Positions 8,112 to 16,320 of a stretch of DNA of 43,521 bases are shown piece after piece. Positions within the stretch are counted from its first letter, which is position 1. Each line of letters begins with the position of its first letter. The stretch is from an uncultured Clostridia bacterium (GTDB lineage Bacteria > Bacillota > Clostridia > Oscillospirales > Ruminococcaceae). Below the pieces are notes generated by a model, which worked only from the letters and a program-made list of their open reading frames with translations, had not been told where the DNA came from and did not search any database. Position numbers and translations under genes: made by a program. The stretch spans positions 1 through 43,521 of the forward strand of contig CANQFZ010000012.1 of assembly GCA_947600065.1 (NCBI GenBank), in the 5' to 3' direction.

Positions 8112-8136
8112 ATCTTGATCGCCTTTCAAAGCAAAA

Positions 8137-8168
8137 GCCCGTCCACATAAACGCCTTTGCGGACAGGC
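8137..8168 (-). terminator. Hairpin between the APH-like kinase and radical SAM genes
   Basis: GCCTGTCC pairs with GGACGGGC (8168-8161 with 8144-8137, one G-T pair) around a 16-nt loop. The minus strand continues TTTTGCTTT; the plus strand continues TTTTT. It may end kinase transcription or attenuate the downstream radical SAM gene. Confidence 0.55.
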
Positions 8169-8178
8169 CTTTTTATTT

Positions 8179-8943
8179 TTATAAAGATTCTGCAACGTCC
8201 AGCCAAGTAAGCAGAAATTCCCTCTCATCGGGGCGCTTGAATTTAAGCTGTGCCGCCGCAACGACAGGTATCCACTCTCTTATTTCCTTGCTGTCGGCTT
8301 TTGTTTTCTCACAGTAGAGCTTAAGATACCTTTCCGCGCTCTCGGTCTTGTGCTTAAGGCAGAAGCCGATATAAGTCCTCGCCGCGTCTGCGAGAGGGTT
8401 TCCCTGCTTTGCTTTCAGCCAGTCAACAACAAACGTTCCTTCCTTGCCGACTATGATGTTTTCGGGAAGAAGCTCTCCATGACACAGACAGGTCTGGTCG
8501 GGAAAAGCCGCAAGCTTTTTCAAAAGCTCATACTTCTTTACTTCCTCTATCATGTCCAGCCCCTCTATAGAGCGCTTTAGATAATCCTTCAGGCGGCTTA
8601 GCTTCGGAGAACGCAGAGAGTTTATTTCCGCCTGGATATCCGCCATCATCATAAGATAATCATCGCGCTTTGCGGGGTCCTCGCGGATAAGCATATCGAG
8701 CGTTTTTCCCTCTTTGAATTTGGTAATAAGCGTCCATTTTCCGTCTATCTTTCCCGCGTCTATAAGTTCGGGGATCTTTGTATAACCCGTTTCTTCAACT
8801 CTCGAATAAGTGAGCGCCTCATAAAACACAACGCTTTTCGGCTCGTCGGGTTCTTTAAATACTTTTACGCATTTATCGCCGCATTTGTATATCTGCACCT
8901 TCGAGCTTTCGCTTATAAGCTCTTTAAGATCTTTTGCTTCCAT
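8179..8943 (-). CDS. APH/choline-kinase-fold phosphotransferase
   Basis: A 254-residue protein of the aminoglycoside phosphotransferase superfamily, which also includes choline, homoserine and sugar kinases. VKVF with Lys27 and Glu42 fits the ATP-binding N-lobe. The catalytic loop is CHGELLPENIIV, with His155, Glu157 and Asn162, and the metal-binding VVDW has Asp174. The usual catalytic Asp of HGD is Glu here, which is a real departure. GGAGGG supports the start. The gene lies 76 nt downstream of a sugar-type nucleotidyltransferase, so the two may form a kinase-nucleotidyltransferase salvage pair (compare LicA/LicC or AmgK/MurU). That is inference and the substrate is unknown. Antibiotic resistance is not implied. 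Confidence 0.8.
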   Translation of the reverse strand: MEAKDLKELISESSKVQIYKCGDKCVKVFKEPDEPKSVVFYEALTYSRVEETGYTKIPELIDAGKIDGKWTLITKFKEGKTLDMLIREDPAKRDDYLMMMADIQAEINSLRSPKLSRLKDYLKRSIEGLDMIEEVKKYELLKKLAAFPDQTCLCHGELLPENIIVGKEGTFVVDWLKAKQGNPLADAARTYIGFCLKHKTESAERYLKLYCEKTKADSKEIREWIPVVAAAQLKFKRPDEREFLLTWLDVAESL

Positions 8944-9019
8944 AATTCCCTCCGTATATTCTTTGGCTGTATATAAAACTTGAGTTTAGCTTTTTTAGAC
9001 AGTCTTTTTATTAAGTCGG

Positions 9020-9919
9020 TCATGAAAGCGGAGAAGTATAAACTCCCCTGTTTACATAATCAAGAAGTATCTCCTTTGCCTTTGGCGTGTCGCTTTCATA
9101 TGTTATGCCGAACCAGTGGCTCGATGTAAGTATATCCGCAACCTTGAAGGTTTTGCCCTTTATCTCGTCGTTTACAACGTCCGCTATAGTAAGCTCGGCT
9201 TTTGTTTCATCGGCAGGCAGCCCGCAGATAAACTCCGCCAGCCTTTTCTCCAGAATGTCCATAAAGCTTACCTTAAAGCCCCACATACTCATAGAGACCT
9301 TGTCGTCGTCGTGGAGTATTCTTTCTTCTCCTCTGTAACTCCCGCGGATAATTCCGTCAGCGCCGCGCGATATCTGTCTTGTTTCCTCGACGGACGTAAG
9401 GCAGTTTTCGCTGTCGGTCTTGCAGACGCCCCTGTTTACGGTGCCGTTGTCGGAAAGGGTGTTTTTAAGCAGGAAATCAACCGAACAGCCGTCTGTCTTT
9501 GGCGCTTTGAAAAATTCCGAAAGCGAATCAAACGCCTCCGCTCCGTAAAAGTCGTCGGCATTTATTACCGCGAAATCTTCATTTAATACGTCCTTACAGC
9601 ACCACAGAGCCTGCGCCGTACCCCAAGGCTTTTCCCGTTTAAATTCTCCTTTTCTCGCGGGGATAAAATCCGCCGTCTGGTAGACATATTCCGTTTTAAT
9701 GAGCTTTTCAACGCGCGCGCCTATCGTGCTTCTGAAAAGCTCGTCGATGTCGTGCCTGATAATAAACAAAACCTTTGTAAATCCGCTTCTTACTGCATCA
9801 TGTACCGAATAGTCAATAAGAAGCTCGCCATTAGGACCTAAGGGCTCGAGCTGTTTTATTCTAGCTCCGAACCTTTTTCCCATTCCCGCCGCCAGAACAA
9901 CAAGTGTAAGTTCTTTCAT
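9020..9919 (-). CDS. Sugar-phosphate-type nucleotidyltransferase
   Basis: A 299-residue NTP_transferase-fold protein that would activate a phosphorylated sugar or alcohol with a nucleotide. The N-terminal signature is LAAGMGKRFG (9-18); KPWGTAQAL (97-105) and NADDFYG (120-126) correspond to nucleotide and metal sites. The C-terminal third is not the left-handed beta-helix of GlmU-type enzymes. I chose the ATG at 9919, preceded by CAGGAGGAAATT; the longer open frame adds 12 hydrophobic residues without a ribosome site. It lies 39 nt after valS and 76 nt before an APH-fold kinase that could supply its substrate. The exact nucleotide and substrate cannot be read from the sequence. Confidence 0.8.
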   Translation of the reverse strand: MKELTLVVLAAGMGKRFGARIKQLEPLGPNGELLIDYSVHDAVRSGFTKVLFIIRHDIDELFRSTIGARVEKLIKTEYVYQTADFIPARKGEFKREKPWGTAQALWCCKDVLNEDFAVINADDFYGAEAFDSLSEFFKAPKTDGCSVDFLLKNTLSDNGTVNRGVCKTDSENCLTSVEETRQISRGADGIIRGSYRGEERILHDDDKVSMSMWGFKVSFMDILEKRLAEFICGLPADETKAELTIADVVNDEIKGKTFKVADILTSSHWFGITYESDTPKAKEILLDYVNRGVYTSPLS

Positions 9920-9958
9920 AATTTCCTCCTGAAAATAAAAAATAAAATATTGCAAAAG

Positions 9959-12592
9959 TTATTTTAACCCTTCTATTGACGCGATTATCTTTGCCATTCT
10001 TTCCTCTGCCTTTTTGAGCTTTGCCCGCTCGTTTTCTATCTGCCGGGCGGGAGCTTTTGCCAAAAAGCCTTGATTATTGAGCTTTCCCGAGAGGAAGTCT
10101 ATGTCTTTCTGCGCGGCTTTCTTTTCCTTTTCGAGCCTTGAAAGCTCCTTTTCCTTGTCCACAAGCTCTCCCATAGGCATAAATATTCTCGCGCTTTCCG
10201 TTACGACAGTTACAGTTCCCTCGCTGTTTTCAACATTTTCGGAAACCTTGAATTCTCCCGCTCCCGCGAGCTTTGCGAAAAACTGCTCCGCGCTCTTGAA
10301 AAGCTCCGTGAACTTTGTTTCAACATACATTGACACTTTCTTTGACGGAGGAACATTCATCTCGTTTCTCTGAACGCGTACCGCCTTTATTGCCCCGACA
10401 ATACGCGAAAAGTCCTCCTGCTCTTTTGCAAATGAAAGCCCTTCGTCATATTCGCACCATTTCGCAAGCATAAGCGTATCGCTGTCGCCGTGCGGCATAG
10501 ACTGCCATATCTCCTCCGTTACGAACGGCAAAAACGGGTGGAGCGTTTTCAGAATGCCTATCATGACATAAACAAGAACGTTCTGCGCCGCAAGCGCCGT
10601 TTCTCCCCCCGCGGCAATTCTCGGCTTTGTAAGCTCAATATACCAGTCGCAGAAAATATCCCAGATAAAGTCGTAGAGATTTCCTACAGCAACTCCCAGC
10701 TCGTATGCTTCGAGATTTGCCGTTACATTCTTTATTAGGTCATTATAGAGCGACAGTATCCACTTGTCCTCGATAGGAAGTTCTTTCGGAAGCACGGGCT
10801 TTTCAAAGTCTTCGGGAAGGTTCATGAGGATATATCTCGAAGCGTTCCATAGTTTGTTTATAAAGTTTCTGGAATTTAAGACCTTCTTTTCCGACCAGCG
10901 CATATCGTTTCCCGGAGCGTTTCCCGTTACGAGCGTAAGTCTTAAAGCGTCCGCGCCGTACTTGTCGATTATATCGAGCGGGTCAACGCCGTTCCCAAGC
11001 GATTTCGACATCTTGCGCCCGAGCTCGTCGCGGACAAGTCCGTGTATAAGAACATCTTTAAACGGCTTTTGTCCCGTATGTTCAATACCGCTGAATATCA
11101 TTCTCGAAACCCAGAACGTTATTATATCATAGCCTGTTACGAGCGTGTCCGTGGGATAAAAATACTTATAGTCCTCTGTTTCTTCGGGCCAGCCTAAGGT
11201 TGAAAAAGGCCATAATGCCGAAGAAAACCATGTGTCAAGCGTGTCCTCGTCTTGCTTTACGGGCGCGCCGCAATTCGGACACTTGTCGATATTGTCGAGA
11301 GTTATCTCGGTGTGCTTACATTCGGGGTTCTGACAGTAAAACGCGGGTATTCTGTGCCCCCACCATATCTGCCTTGAAATGCACCAGTCGCGGATATTTT
11401 CCATCCAGTAAAGATAGCTGTTTTCAAAACGCTTCGGCACATATCTGAGCTCTCCGCTTTTTACAACGTCAATAGCGGGCTTTGCAAGTTCTTTCATTGA
11501 AACGAACCATTGTAAAGACGCGGTAGGCTCGACTGTTGTTCCGCAGCGCTGGCAGGTGCCGACGTTGTGCTTATGCGGTTCGACCTTTACGAGCAAGCCT
11601 TGTTCTTCAAGGTCCTTTACCATTGCCTTTCTTGCTTCATATCTGTCCATGCCCGCGTATTTTCCACCGACGCCTTCTTTTATTGTCGCGTCGTCGTTCA
11701 TCATATGGATAACAGGCAGGTCGTGACGCTTTCCGACTTCAAAGTCGTTCGGGTCGTGTGCGGGTGTTATTTTTACGCAGCCCGTTCCAAACTCCATATC
11801 CACATAGTCGTCCGCGATAACGGGAATTTCTCTGTCGGTGAGCGGAAGTTTAAGCATTTTTCCGACAATGTCCGTATAGCGTCCGTCCTTTGGGTTTACG
11901 GCTACGGCGCTGTCGCCCAGAAGCGTTTCGGGACGGGTGGTCGCTATTTCAAGACAGCCGCTCCCGTCTGCAAACGGGTAGTTTATATGCCAGAAAAAGC
12001 CGTCCTGCTCCTCGTATTCCGTTTCAATGTCCGAAATGGAAGTCTTACAGTTCGGGCACCAGTTTATTATTCTCTCTCCGCGGTAGATAAGACCTTTGTT
12101 ATAAAGGTCCATAAATACCTTCTGTACCGCCCTTGAACAGCCCTCGTCCATTGTAAACCTGTCGCGGCTCCAGTCGCAGGATGTTCCCATTTTGCGCTGC
12201 TGTTCCTTTATGCGGTTTCCGTACTTATGCGTCCAGTCCCACGCTCTTTCGAGAAATCCCTCTCGTCCGAGCATATCCTTTGTAAGACCTTCTTCTTTCA
12301 TTGCCGCGACAATTTTTGCTTCTGTCGCGAGCGCGGCATGATCCGTTCCCGGAAGCCATAGCGCCGAATAACCCTGCATTCTCTTAAAGCGAATGAGAAT
12401 GTCCTGAAGCGTGCAGTCGAGCGCGTGTCCCATATGGAGCTGTCCCGTAACGTTTGGCGGGGGCATTACTATAGTATACGGCTTTTTCTTCGGGTCTACC
12501 TCCGCTTTAAAACAGCCGTTTTCTTCCCAGCTTTTGTAGATACGCTCCTCGAAATCTTTAGGAGAGTATGTCTTTTCGAGTTCTTTTCTCAT
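9959..12592 (-). CDS. valS: Valyl-tRNA synthetase
   Basis: Charges tRNA-Val in the cytoplasm. The 877-residue class I synthetase has the HIGH-type motif in PPPNVTGQLHMGHAL (about 46-60) and the KMSKS loop GRKMSKSLGNGVDP. The large editing (CP1) domain contains ETEYEEQDGFFWHINYP and TTRPETLLGD. Zinc-like cysteines occur in CQRCG and CPNCG, and a C-terminal coiled coil runs from about 810 to the end. Length is normal for bacterial ValS. The start overlaps the rqcH stop as ATGA, so the two are translationally coupled. No T-box leader is possible inside this operon, so control must come from the upstream promoter at 16063-16091 or an internal one. Confidence 0.97.
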   Translation of the reverse strand: MRKELEKTYSPKDFEERIYKSWEENGCFKAEVDPKKKPYTIVMPPPNVTGQLHMGHALDCTLQDILIRFKRMQGYSALWLPGTDHAALATEAKIVAAMKEEGLTKDMLGREGFLERAWDWTHKYGNRIKEQQRKMGTSCDWSRDRFTMDEGCSRAVQKVFMDLYNKGLIYRGERIINWCPNCKTSISDIETEYEEQDGFFWHINYPFADGSGCLEIATTRPETLLGDSAVAVNPKDGRYTDIVGKMLKLPLTDREIPVIADDYVDMEFGTGCVKITPAHDPNDFEVGKRHDLPVIHMMNDDATIKEGVGGKYAGMDRYEARKAMVKDLEEQGLLVKVEPHKHNVGTCQRCGTTVEPTASLQWFVSMKELAKPAIDVVKSGELRYVPKRFENSYLYWMENIRDWCISRQIWWGHRIPAFYCQNPECKHTEITLDNIDKCPNCGAPVKQDEDTLDTWFSSALWPFSTLGWPEETEDYKYFYPTDTLVTGYDIITFWVSRMIFSGIEHTGQKPFKDVLIHGLVRDELGRKMSKSLGNGVDPLDIIDKYGADALRLTLVTGNAPGNDMRWSEKKVLNSRNFINKLWNASRYILMNLPEDFEKPVLPKELPIEDKWILSLYNDLIKNVTANLEAYELGVAVGNLYDFIWDIFCDWYIELTKPRIAAGGETALAAQNVLVYVMIGILKTLHPFLPFVTEEIWQSMPHGDSDTLMLAKWCEYDEGLSFAKEQEDFSRIVGAIKAVRVQRNEMNVPPSKKVSMYVETKFTELFKSAEQFFAKLAGAGEFKVSENVENSEGTVTVVTESARIFMPMGELVDKEKELSRLEKEKKAAQKDIDFLSGKLNNQGFLAKAPARQIENERAKLKKAEERMAKIIASIEGLK

Positions 12593-14331
12593 TTATTTTG
12601 TCCTCTTTCCATTATCTTATTTATTATCTCCTTGGTGGGAGTTATATAAAGCGTTTTGTTGTTGGTAAAGATGACCATTCCGGGCTTTGCGCCCGCAGGC
12701 TTTTTTACAAACTTTACCATGGTATAATCCACGGGCACTTTGGAAGACGAGCGTGCTTTTGAATGATATGCGGCAAGCTGTGCCGCCTCAAGTATGGTTT
12801 TTTCCGTAAGCGGCGTACCGTTGTTCTTTGTGCGTATAATTACGTGCGAACCCGCGATATCCTTTGTGTGCAGCCATATATCCGAAGCGCCCGCCGTTTT
12901 CAGCGTAAGCAAGTCGTTTTGCATATTGTTCCTGCCTACCAAAATCTCATAACCCTCGCAAGATATAAACTTCATAGGCTCGGACAATTTCACGGGCTTT
13001 GTTTTTGCTTTGCGTATATACCCCTGCTCGGAAAGCTCGGCGCGTATCTCCGAAAGCTCTCGGTCGCTGTGCGCGCGGGTCAGGCTGTCAAGAACGCTGT
13101 CGAGGTATTTTATCTCGCCCGTGCCTTCTTTTATAAGCTCGGAAAGCTTCTTTTCGGCGTTGCAGAGCTTTCTGTAAGAAGCATAGTATTTCTGCGCGTT
13201 CTGCGAGGGCGTAAGCCGCGGGTCAAGAGCTATCTCCCGCTCTCCTCCGCCGTAAAAATCCTCAAGCACGCATTTTGTCATGCCCTTTTCAAGGCGATAA
13301 ATATTCGCGCTTATAAGGTCGCCGCACACTCGGAAATTCTCGCGCTCGCCACATTCCGAAAGCTCTTTTTTTCTTATCTCAACTTTTCTCTGCGCTCTTT
13401 CATATGCGCTGTTTACGGTTTTAAGAAGATCTCTTGCACGCTGTTTTAGCCGCTCTCCCTCGTCATTGTCAGCATAGAAATCGTCTACGAGCTCGTTTGC
13501 GCTCGGGAAAAATGTCCTTTTAAAACTCTCTCCGTACTGCCTTAAATCCACAAACGAAAGCTCTTTTTTCCTTCCCGTTTCGTCAGCAATTTCCGTGAAC
13601 ATAGGAGAATGTGCTGCAATACCGAGTATCTCGCACAGCCGCGCTTTTTGCTGTTCATTCAATTCACAGCAGACCGCGTCCGTATCTCCCGCCGCATAAA
13701 ACGCACATTCTCTCGCAAAAACGGGAGCAATGCCCTCTAAGATCTCCGACAGTGCCTTTGAAAGCCTGTCGCGGGAGTTTTCGAGCTTTGCGACTATATC
13801 GCTCGGGCCGGTTTCAAAAAGGTTTAGCCTGTCCCGACGCACGGGCGGTTCGTATACGATGTTCGGGAGTATCCTGCGGTTTTCGTTGTCCGAAACGCGC
13901 TTTATGCTGTCTACTACCCTCTCCCCGCGCAGAAGAATGATATTAGCCGAACGCCCCATGATCTCCGCGCAGAGCGTGTTTATAACAACATCTCCTATTT
14001 CGTTTATACATTCAAAATCGAAGTTCAGTATCCTTTCAAGACCGTCCTGCCTGATGTCTATGAGTTTTCCGCCCTGTAAATGCTTTCGCATAAGCATACA
14101 GAACATGGGCGGCGACTGGGGATTTTCAAACTCAGATTTTGTAAGGCACACTCTAGCGCTCGCAGGATTTGCCGAGAATATCAGCTTTTCCAAAGCGCGT
14201 CCTTTTCCGAGCATACGAAGCGCAACGACAAGCTCGTCTCTCGAGGGCTGGTATATCTTTTCAACTCTTGCTCCCACAAGAGAGGAAAGTTCTTCTTTTA
14301 TATAGTGCAAAAGCACTCCGTCAAGCGACAA
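12589..14331 (-). CDS. rqcH: Ribosome quality-control NFACT protein RqcH
   Basis: RqcH binds obstructed 50S subunits carrying peptidyl-tRNA and directs addition of alanine tails; older annotations call it a fibronectin-binding FbpA-like protein. The protein has the NFACT-N domain at the start, a central coiled coil (about 270-420) and the DUF814/NFACT-R domain with DIWLHTKDIAGSHVIIRT (about 480-500). I propose a TTG start at 14331, giving MSLDGVLLHYI. This matches the usual MS(F/L)DG start of the family and has GAGGGG 8 nt upstream; the GTG at 14340 would have no spacing to its ribosome site. The protein is then 580 residues. It is coupled to valS by ATGA and belongs to a translation-themed operon with trmK. 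Confidence 0.93.
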   Translation of the reverse strand: MSLDGVLLHYIKEELSSLVGARVEKIYQPSRDELVVALRMLGKGRALEKLIFSANPASARVCLTKSEFENPQSPPMFCMLMRKHLQGGKLIDIRQDGLERILNFDFECINEIGDVVINTLCAEIMGRSANIILLRGERVVDSIKRVSDNENRRILPNIVYEPPVRRDRLNLFETGPSDIVAKLENSRDRLSKALSEILEGIAPVFARECAFYAAGDTDAVCCELNEQQKARLCEILGIAAHSPMFTEIADETGRKKELSFVDLRQYGESFKRTFFPSANELVDDFYADNDEGERLKQRARDLLKTVNSAYERAQRKVEIRKKELSECGERENFRVCGDLISANIYRLEKGMTKCVLEDFYGGGEREIALDPRLTPSQNAQKYYASYRKLCNAEKKLSELIKEGTGEIKYLDSVLDSLTRAHSDRELSEIRAELSEQGYIRKAKTKPVKLSEPMKFISCEGYEILVGRNNMQNDLLTLKTAGASDIWLHTKDIAGSHVIIRTKNNGTPLTEKTILEAAQLAAYHSKARSSSKVPVDYTMVKFVKKPAGAKPGMVIFTNNKTLYITPTKEIINKIMERGQNK

Positions 14332-14377
14332 ATCCCTCACCCCTCAGTATAAGTGTATGAGTACAAAAGTGTAAAAG

Positions 14378-15154
14378 TCAGACATATGAGCATGGGTCTG
14401 TTTCACTTTCCGAAACATAAACGCAGATGCTCGGAAATTGAACAGAAAGCATTTCCTTGAGAACAGTTTTCGCAGCGATCTCTGTGCCATAATGTCCCGC
14501 GTCTATAAGCGCAATGCCGCGATCTAGGGCTTCAACGCGGAAATTGTGCTTTATATCCCCCGATATTATCGCGCCGCAGTTCTTTTCCTGCGCGAGGCGC
14601 ATGACCTTTTCGTCTATGCCCGCGCCGCAGCACACCGCCGCCCGCGAAATCACCGTTTCATCAAGACCCGCGCTGTACTTTACACAGCCGCCCAGCTTCT
14701 TTCTGCAATAGAGCGCAAGCTCCCTCGGCGAAAACTCCTTCGGGGTTTTGCACACTGCCCCGAAGCCTTTTCCGTCGGGCTGTGTAACTTCTAGCGTTTC
14801 AAGTTTTTCAAAGCCTAGCGTTTTTATGAGCGCGTCGTTTACGCCGCCGTCCGCTATGTCAAAGTTCGTGTGCATGGCTATCGCGGCGATATTTTTTTCT
14901 ATAAGCAGCCTTACGGGGCTCCAAGAGGGTATGTTCTTTAGTCCGCTGAAAATAACGGGGTGGTGTGAAACGATAAGCTCCGCGCCTTTTTCAGCCGCTT
15001 CGAGCACAACCGCGCGCGTTATGTCAAGACAGCACATTATACGCTTTACTTTAGTATCTTCCGACCCTACGAGCAAGCCCACATTGTCAAAGCTCTCCGC
15101 AGTCGAAAACGGCGCTGCGCCGTCAAGAAATCCGATTATTTCCCTAATTTTCAT
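14378..15154 (-). CDS. Nif3-like dinuclear metal protein (YqfO family)
   Basis: A 258-residue Nif3/YqfO family protein, often annotated as GTP cyclohydrolase 1 type 2 homolog; the true substrate is not settled. Metal-binding histidines are visible in SHHPVIFSG and MHTNFDIADGG, with a further H in DAGHYGTE near the C-terminus. It is the short form without the inserted PII-like domain seen in some Bacillus proteins. The ATG at 15154 overlaps the trmK stop by 11 nt. A TTG two codons earlier is possible, and no strong ribosome site precedes either, so coupling to trmK is likely. The trmK-Nif3 pairing is very common in Firmicutes. Confidence 0.9.
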   Translation of the reverse strand: MKIREIIGFLDGAAPFSTAESFDNVGLLVGSEDTKVKRIMCCLDITRAVVLEAAEKGAELIVSHHPVIFSGLKNIPSWSPVRLLIEKNIAAIAMHTNFDIADGGVNDALIKTLGFEKLETLEVTQPDGKGFGAVCKTPKEFSPRELALYCRKKLGGCVKYSAGLDETVISRAAVCCGAGIDEKVMRLAQEKNCGAIISGDIKHNFRVEALDRGIALIDAGHYGTEIAAKTVLKEMLSVQFPSICVYVSESETDPCSYV

Positions 15155-15800
15155 TTTCAATTCTTAGTAGTATCTTCTCCGCTGTTTTTTTTAGCTTTTC
15201 GGCTTCTTCCGAATGTTCCGCGGACTTTTCCATATTCGCCGCGTTTTTCAAGAGCTTTTCGGCGATTTTCCCGAGGTATCTCCCGTCGCGGTTTTTTCCG
15301 CAAAGCGCCGTTATCTCGTCGATTTCCCGACTTACTCCCGAAAATCTCCAGAGCATAACGGTATAGATTTTTCCCGAATCCTCGGCGGAGCGTTCTTCCA
15401 AAAGCTCAAAGCCCGCGCTGTACAAGCGCTTTCTGAGAAAATCGGCTTTTGTCATGGGCTGTAGAATAAACCGCGTGTTTTCGTTTATAAAGCGGCATTC
15501 TTCAACTATCCTTGAGATAAGCTCCCCGCCCATTCCGCAAATTATCACATCATCGGCATAAGAAATTTTTTCCAGACCATCGCTCTTTACGAGTTCAACA
15601 TTTTTTACGTCCAATTCGTCAAGAGTTCTTTTCGCGGCTCTCAAAGGACCGTCCTTTACGTCCGAAGCGTAGACCTTTACCGATTTTTCAAGCGCCAGCT
15701 TAGCGGCGAGCCGTGCATGATCGGTGCCGACGTCGGCGGCAATAACTCCCGTCCTGCACAGCTCAAACGCTGTTTTAAGCCTGTTGTCGAGAGAAAACAA
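15144..15800 (-). CDS. trmK: tRNA (adenine-22-N1)-methyltransferase TrmK
   Basis: Methylates N1 of A22 in the D-loop region of tRNA using S-adenosylmethionine. The 218-residue Rossmann methyltransferase has motif I as ADVGTDHARLA (22-32), an acidic residue in YASD (44-47), and the family-specific IICGMGGELI (86-95) followed by LQPMTKADFLR. The gene starts with TTG at 15800, directly after the TAA of the DUF1858 gene. No ATG or GTG fits the conserved N-terminus better, so translation is probably coupled. It overlaps the Nif3-like gene by 11 nt, the arrangement seen across Firmicutes. A C-terminal helical region (about 165-218) matches the coiled-coil tail of the family. Confidence 0.92.
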   Translation of the reverse strand: MFSLDNRLKTAFELCRTGVIAADVGTDHARLAAKLALEKSVKVYASDVKDGPLRAAKRTLDELDVKNVELVKSDGLEKISYADDVIICGMGGELISRIVEECRFINENTRFILQPMTKADFLRKRLYSAGFELLEERSAEDSGKIYTVMLWRFSGVSREIDEITALCGKNRDGRYLGKIAEKLLKNAANMEKSAEHSEEAEKLKKTAEKILLRIENEN

Positions 15801-16001
15801 TTACTTGTTCATTGCGGCGTTGATCTTCTTGACGATCTCGTCAGCGTCAACTCCGTGTACCATGCAAGCTTCTCCGATAGATTCGCCTCTTGAGGACGGG
15901 CAGCCGAGGCAGTGCATTCCCATTTCCATAAGGATAGGAGCGACAGCCTGCGCGTTTTCGTCAAGTATCTCTCCTATGAGCGTATCAACAGTTACAGTCA
16001 T
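15801..16001 (-). CDS. DUF1858 / hybrid-cluster-associated redox disulfide protein
   Basis: A 66-residue protein of the DUF1858 family, sometimes called hybrid cluster protein-associated redox disulfide domain. The core is MHCLGCPSSRGESIGEAC with Cys31, Cys34 and Cys46. A CXXC plus a third Cys suggests thiol redox chemistry or metal binding; the biochemical role is unproven. The start is preceded by GAAAGGAAG at good spacing. It is the first gene after the minus-strand promoter at 16063-16091 and its stop abuts the TTG start of trmK, so it leads the tRNA/ribosome operon. The family is typical of anaerobes, consistent with the inferred host. Confidence 0.88.
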   Translation of the reverse strand: MTVTVDTLIGEILDENAQAVAPILMEMGMHCLGCPSSRGESIGEACMVHGVDADEIVKKINAAMNK

Positions 16002-16062
16002 TTTAAAAAACTTCCTTTCATTTTGTATACAGTATGTGCTTAAACTTACACATACACATATT

Positions 16063-16091
16063 ATTATACCACATTCTTTCGTGTTTGTCTA
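16063..16091 (-). promoter_or_regulatory. sigma-A promoter of the DUF1858-trmK-valS operon
   Basis: On the minus strand: TAGACA (16091-16086), 17-nt spacer, perfect TATAAT (16068-16063). It points into the DUF1858 gene and diverges from the aspS promoter. The rest of the 319-nt gap 16002-16320 is AT-rich; apart from these two promoters I see nothing in it. Confidence 0.75.
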
Positions 16092-16250
16092 CTAATATTT
16101 TAGATAATTTTGACAAAATAGAATAAATTTCATGTTGTAGATGAAGTAACAAGTAGTGGCGATTTTTGCAAATGTAAAATAATTTCACATTGAGCAAAAA
16201 ATATTTGTATAAAAGTTTGTATTCTTAGTATAAAAAATTGATTTTTCCTA

Positions 16251-16279
16251 TTGAAAAAATCGACAGATAATGTTATAAT
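16251..16279 (+). promoter_or_regulatory. sigma-A promoter of aspS
   Basis: TTGAAA at 16251-16256, 17-nt spacer, TATAAT at 16274-16279. The predicted leader is about 35 nt, so there is no T-box. The ribosome site AAAAGGGG lies just before the aspS ATG. Confidence 0.8.
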
Positions 16280-16320
16280 ATTTCTATATGACAAAAAATA
16301 AAGAAAAGGGGATATTTTAA

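Noticed and set aside
8112-8261. N-terminal extension of the radical SAM gene
   Set aside because: The extra 50 codons cross the terminator hairpin and the kinase coding end; the ATG at 8111 has a ribosome site and the conserved N-terminus.
12763-13449. Plus-strand 228-codon open frame opposite rqcH
   Set aside because: Antisense shadow; no start signal and no recognisable motif.
16002-16320. T-box leader for aspS
   Set aside because: The predicted leader is about 35 nt and no T-box sequence is visible.
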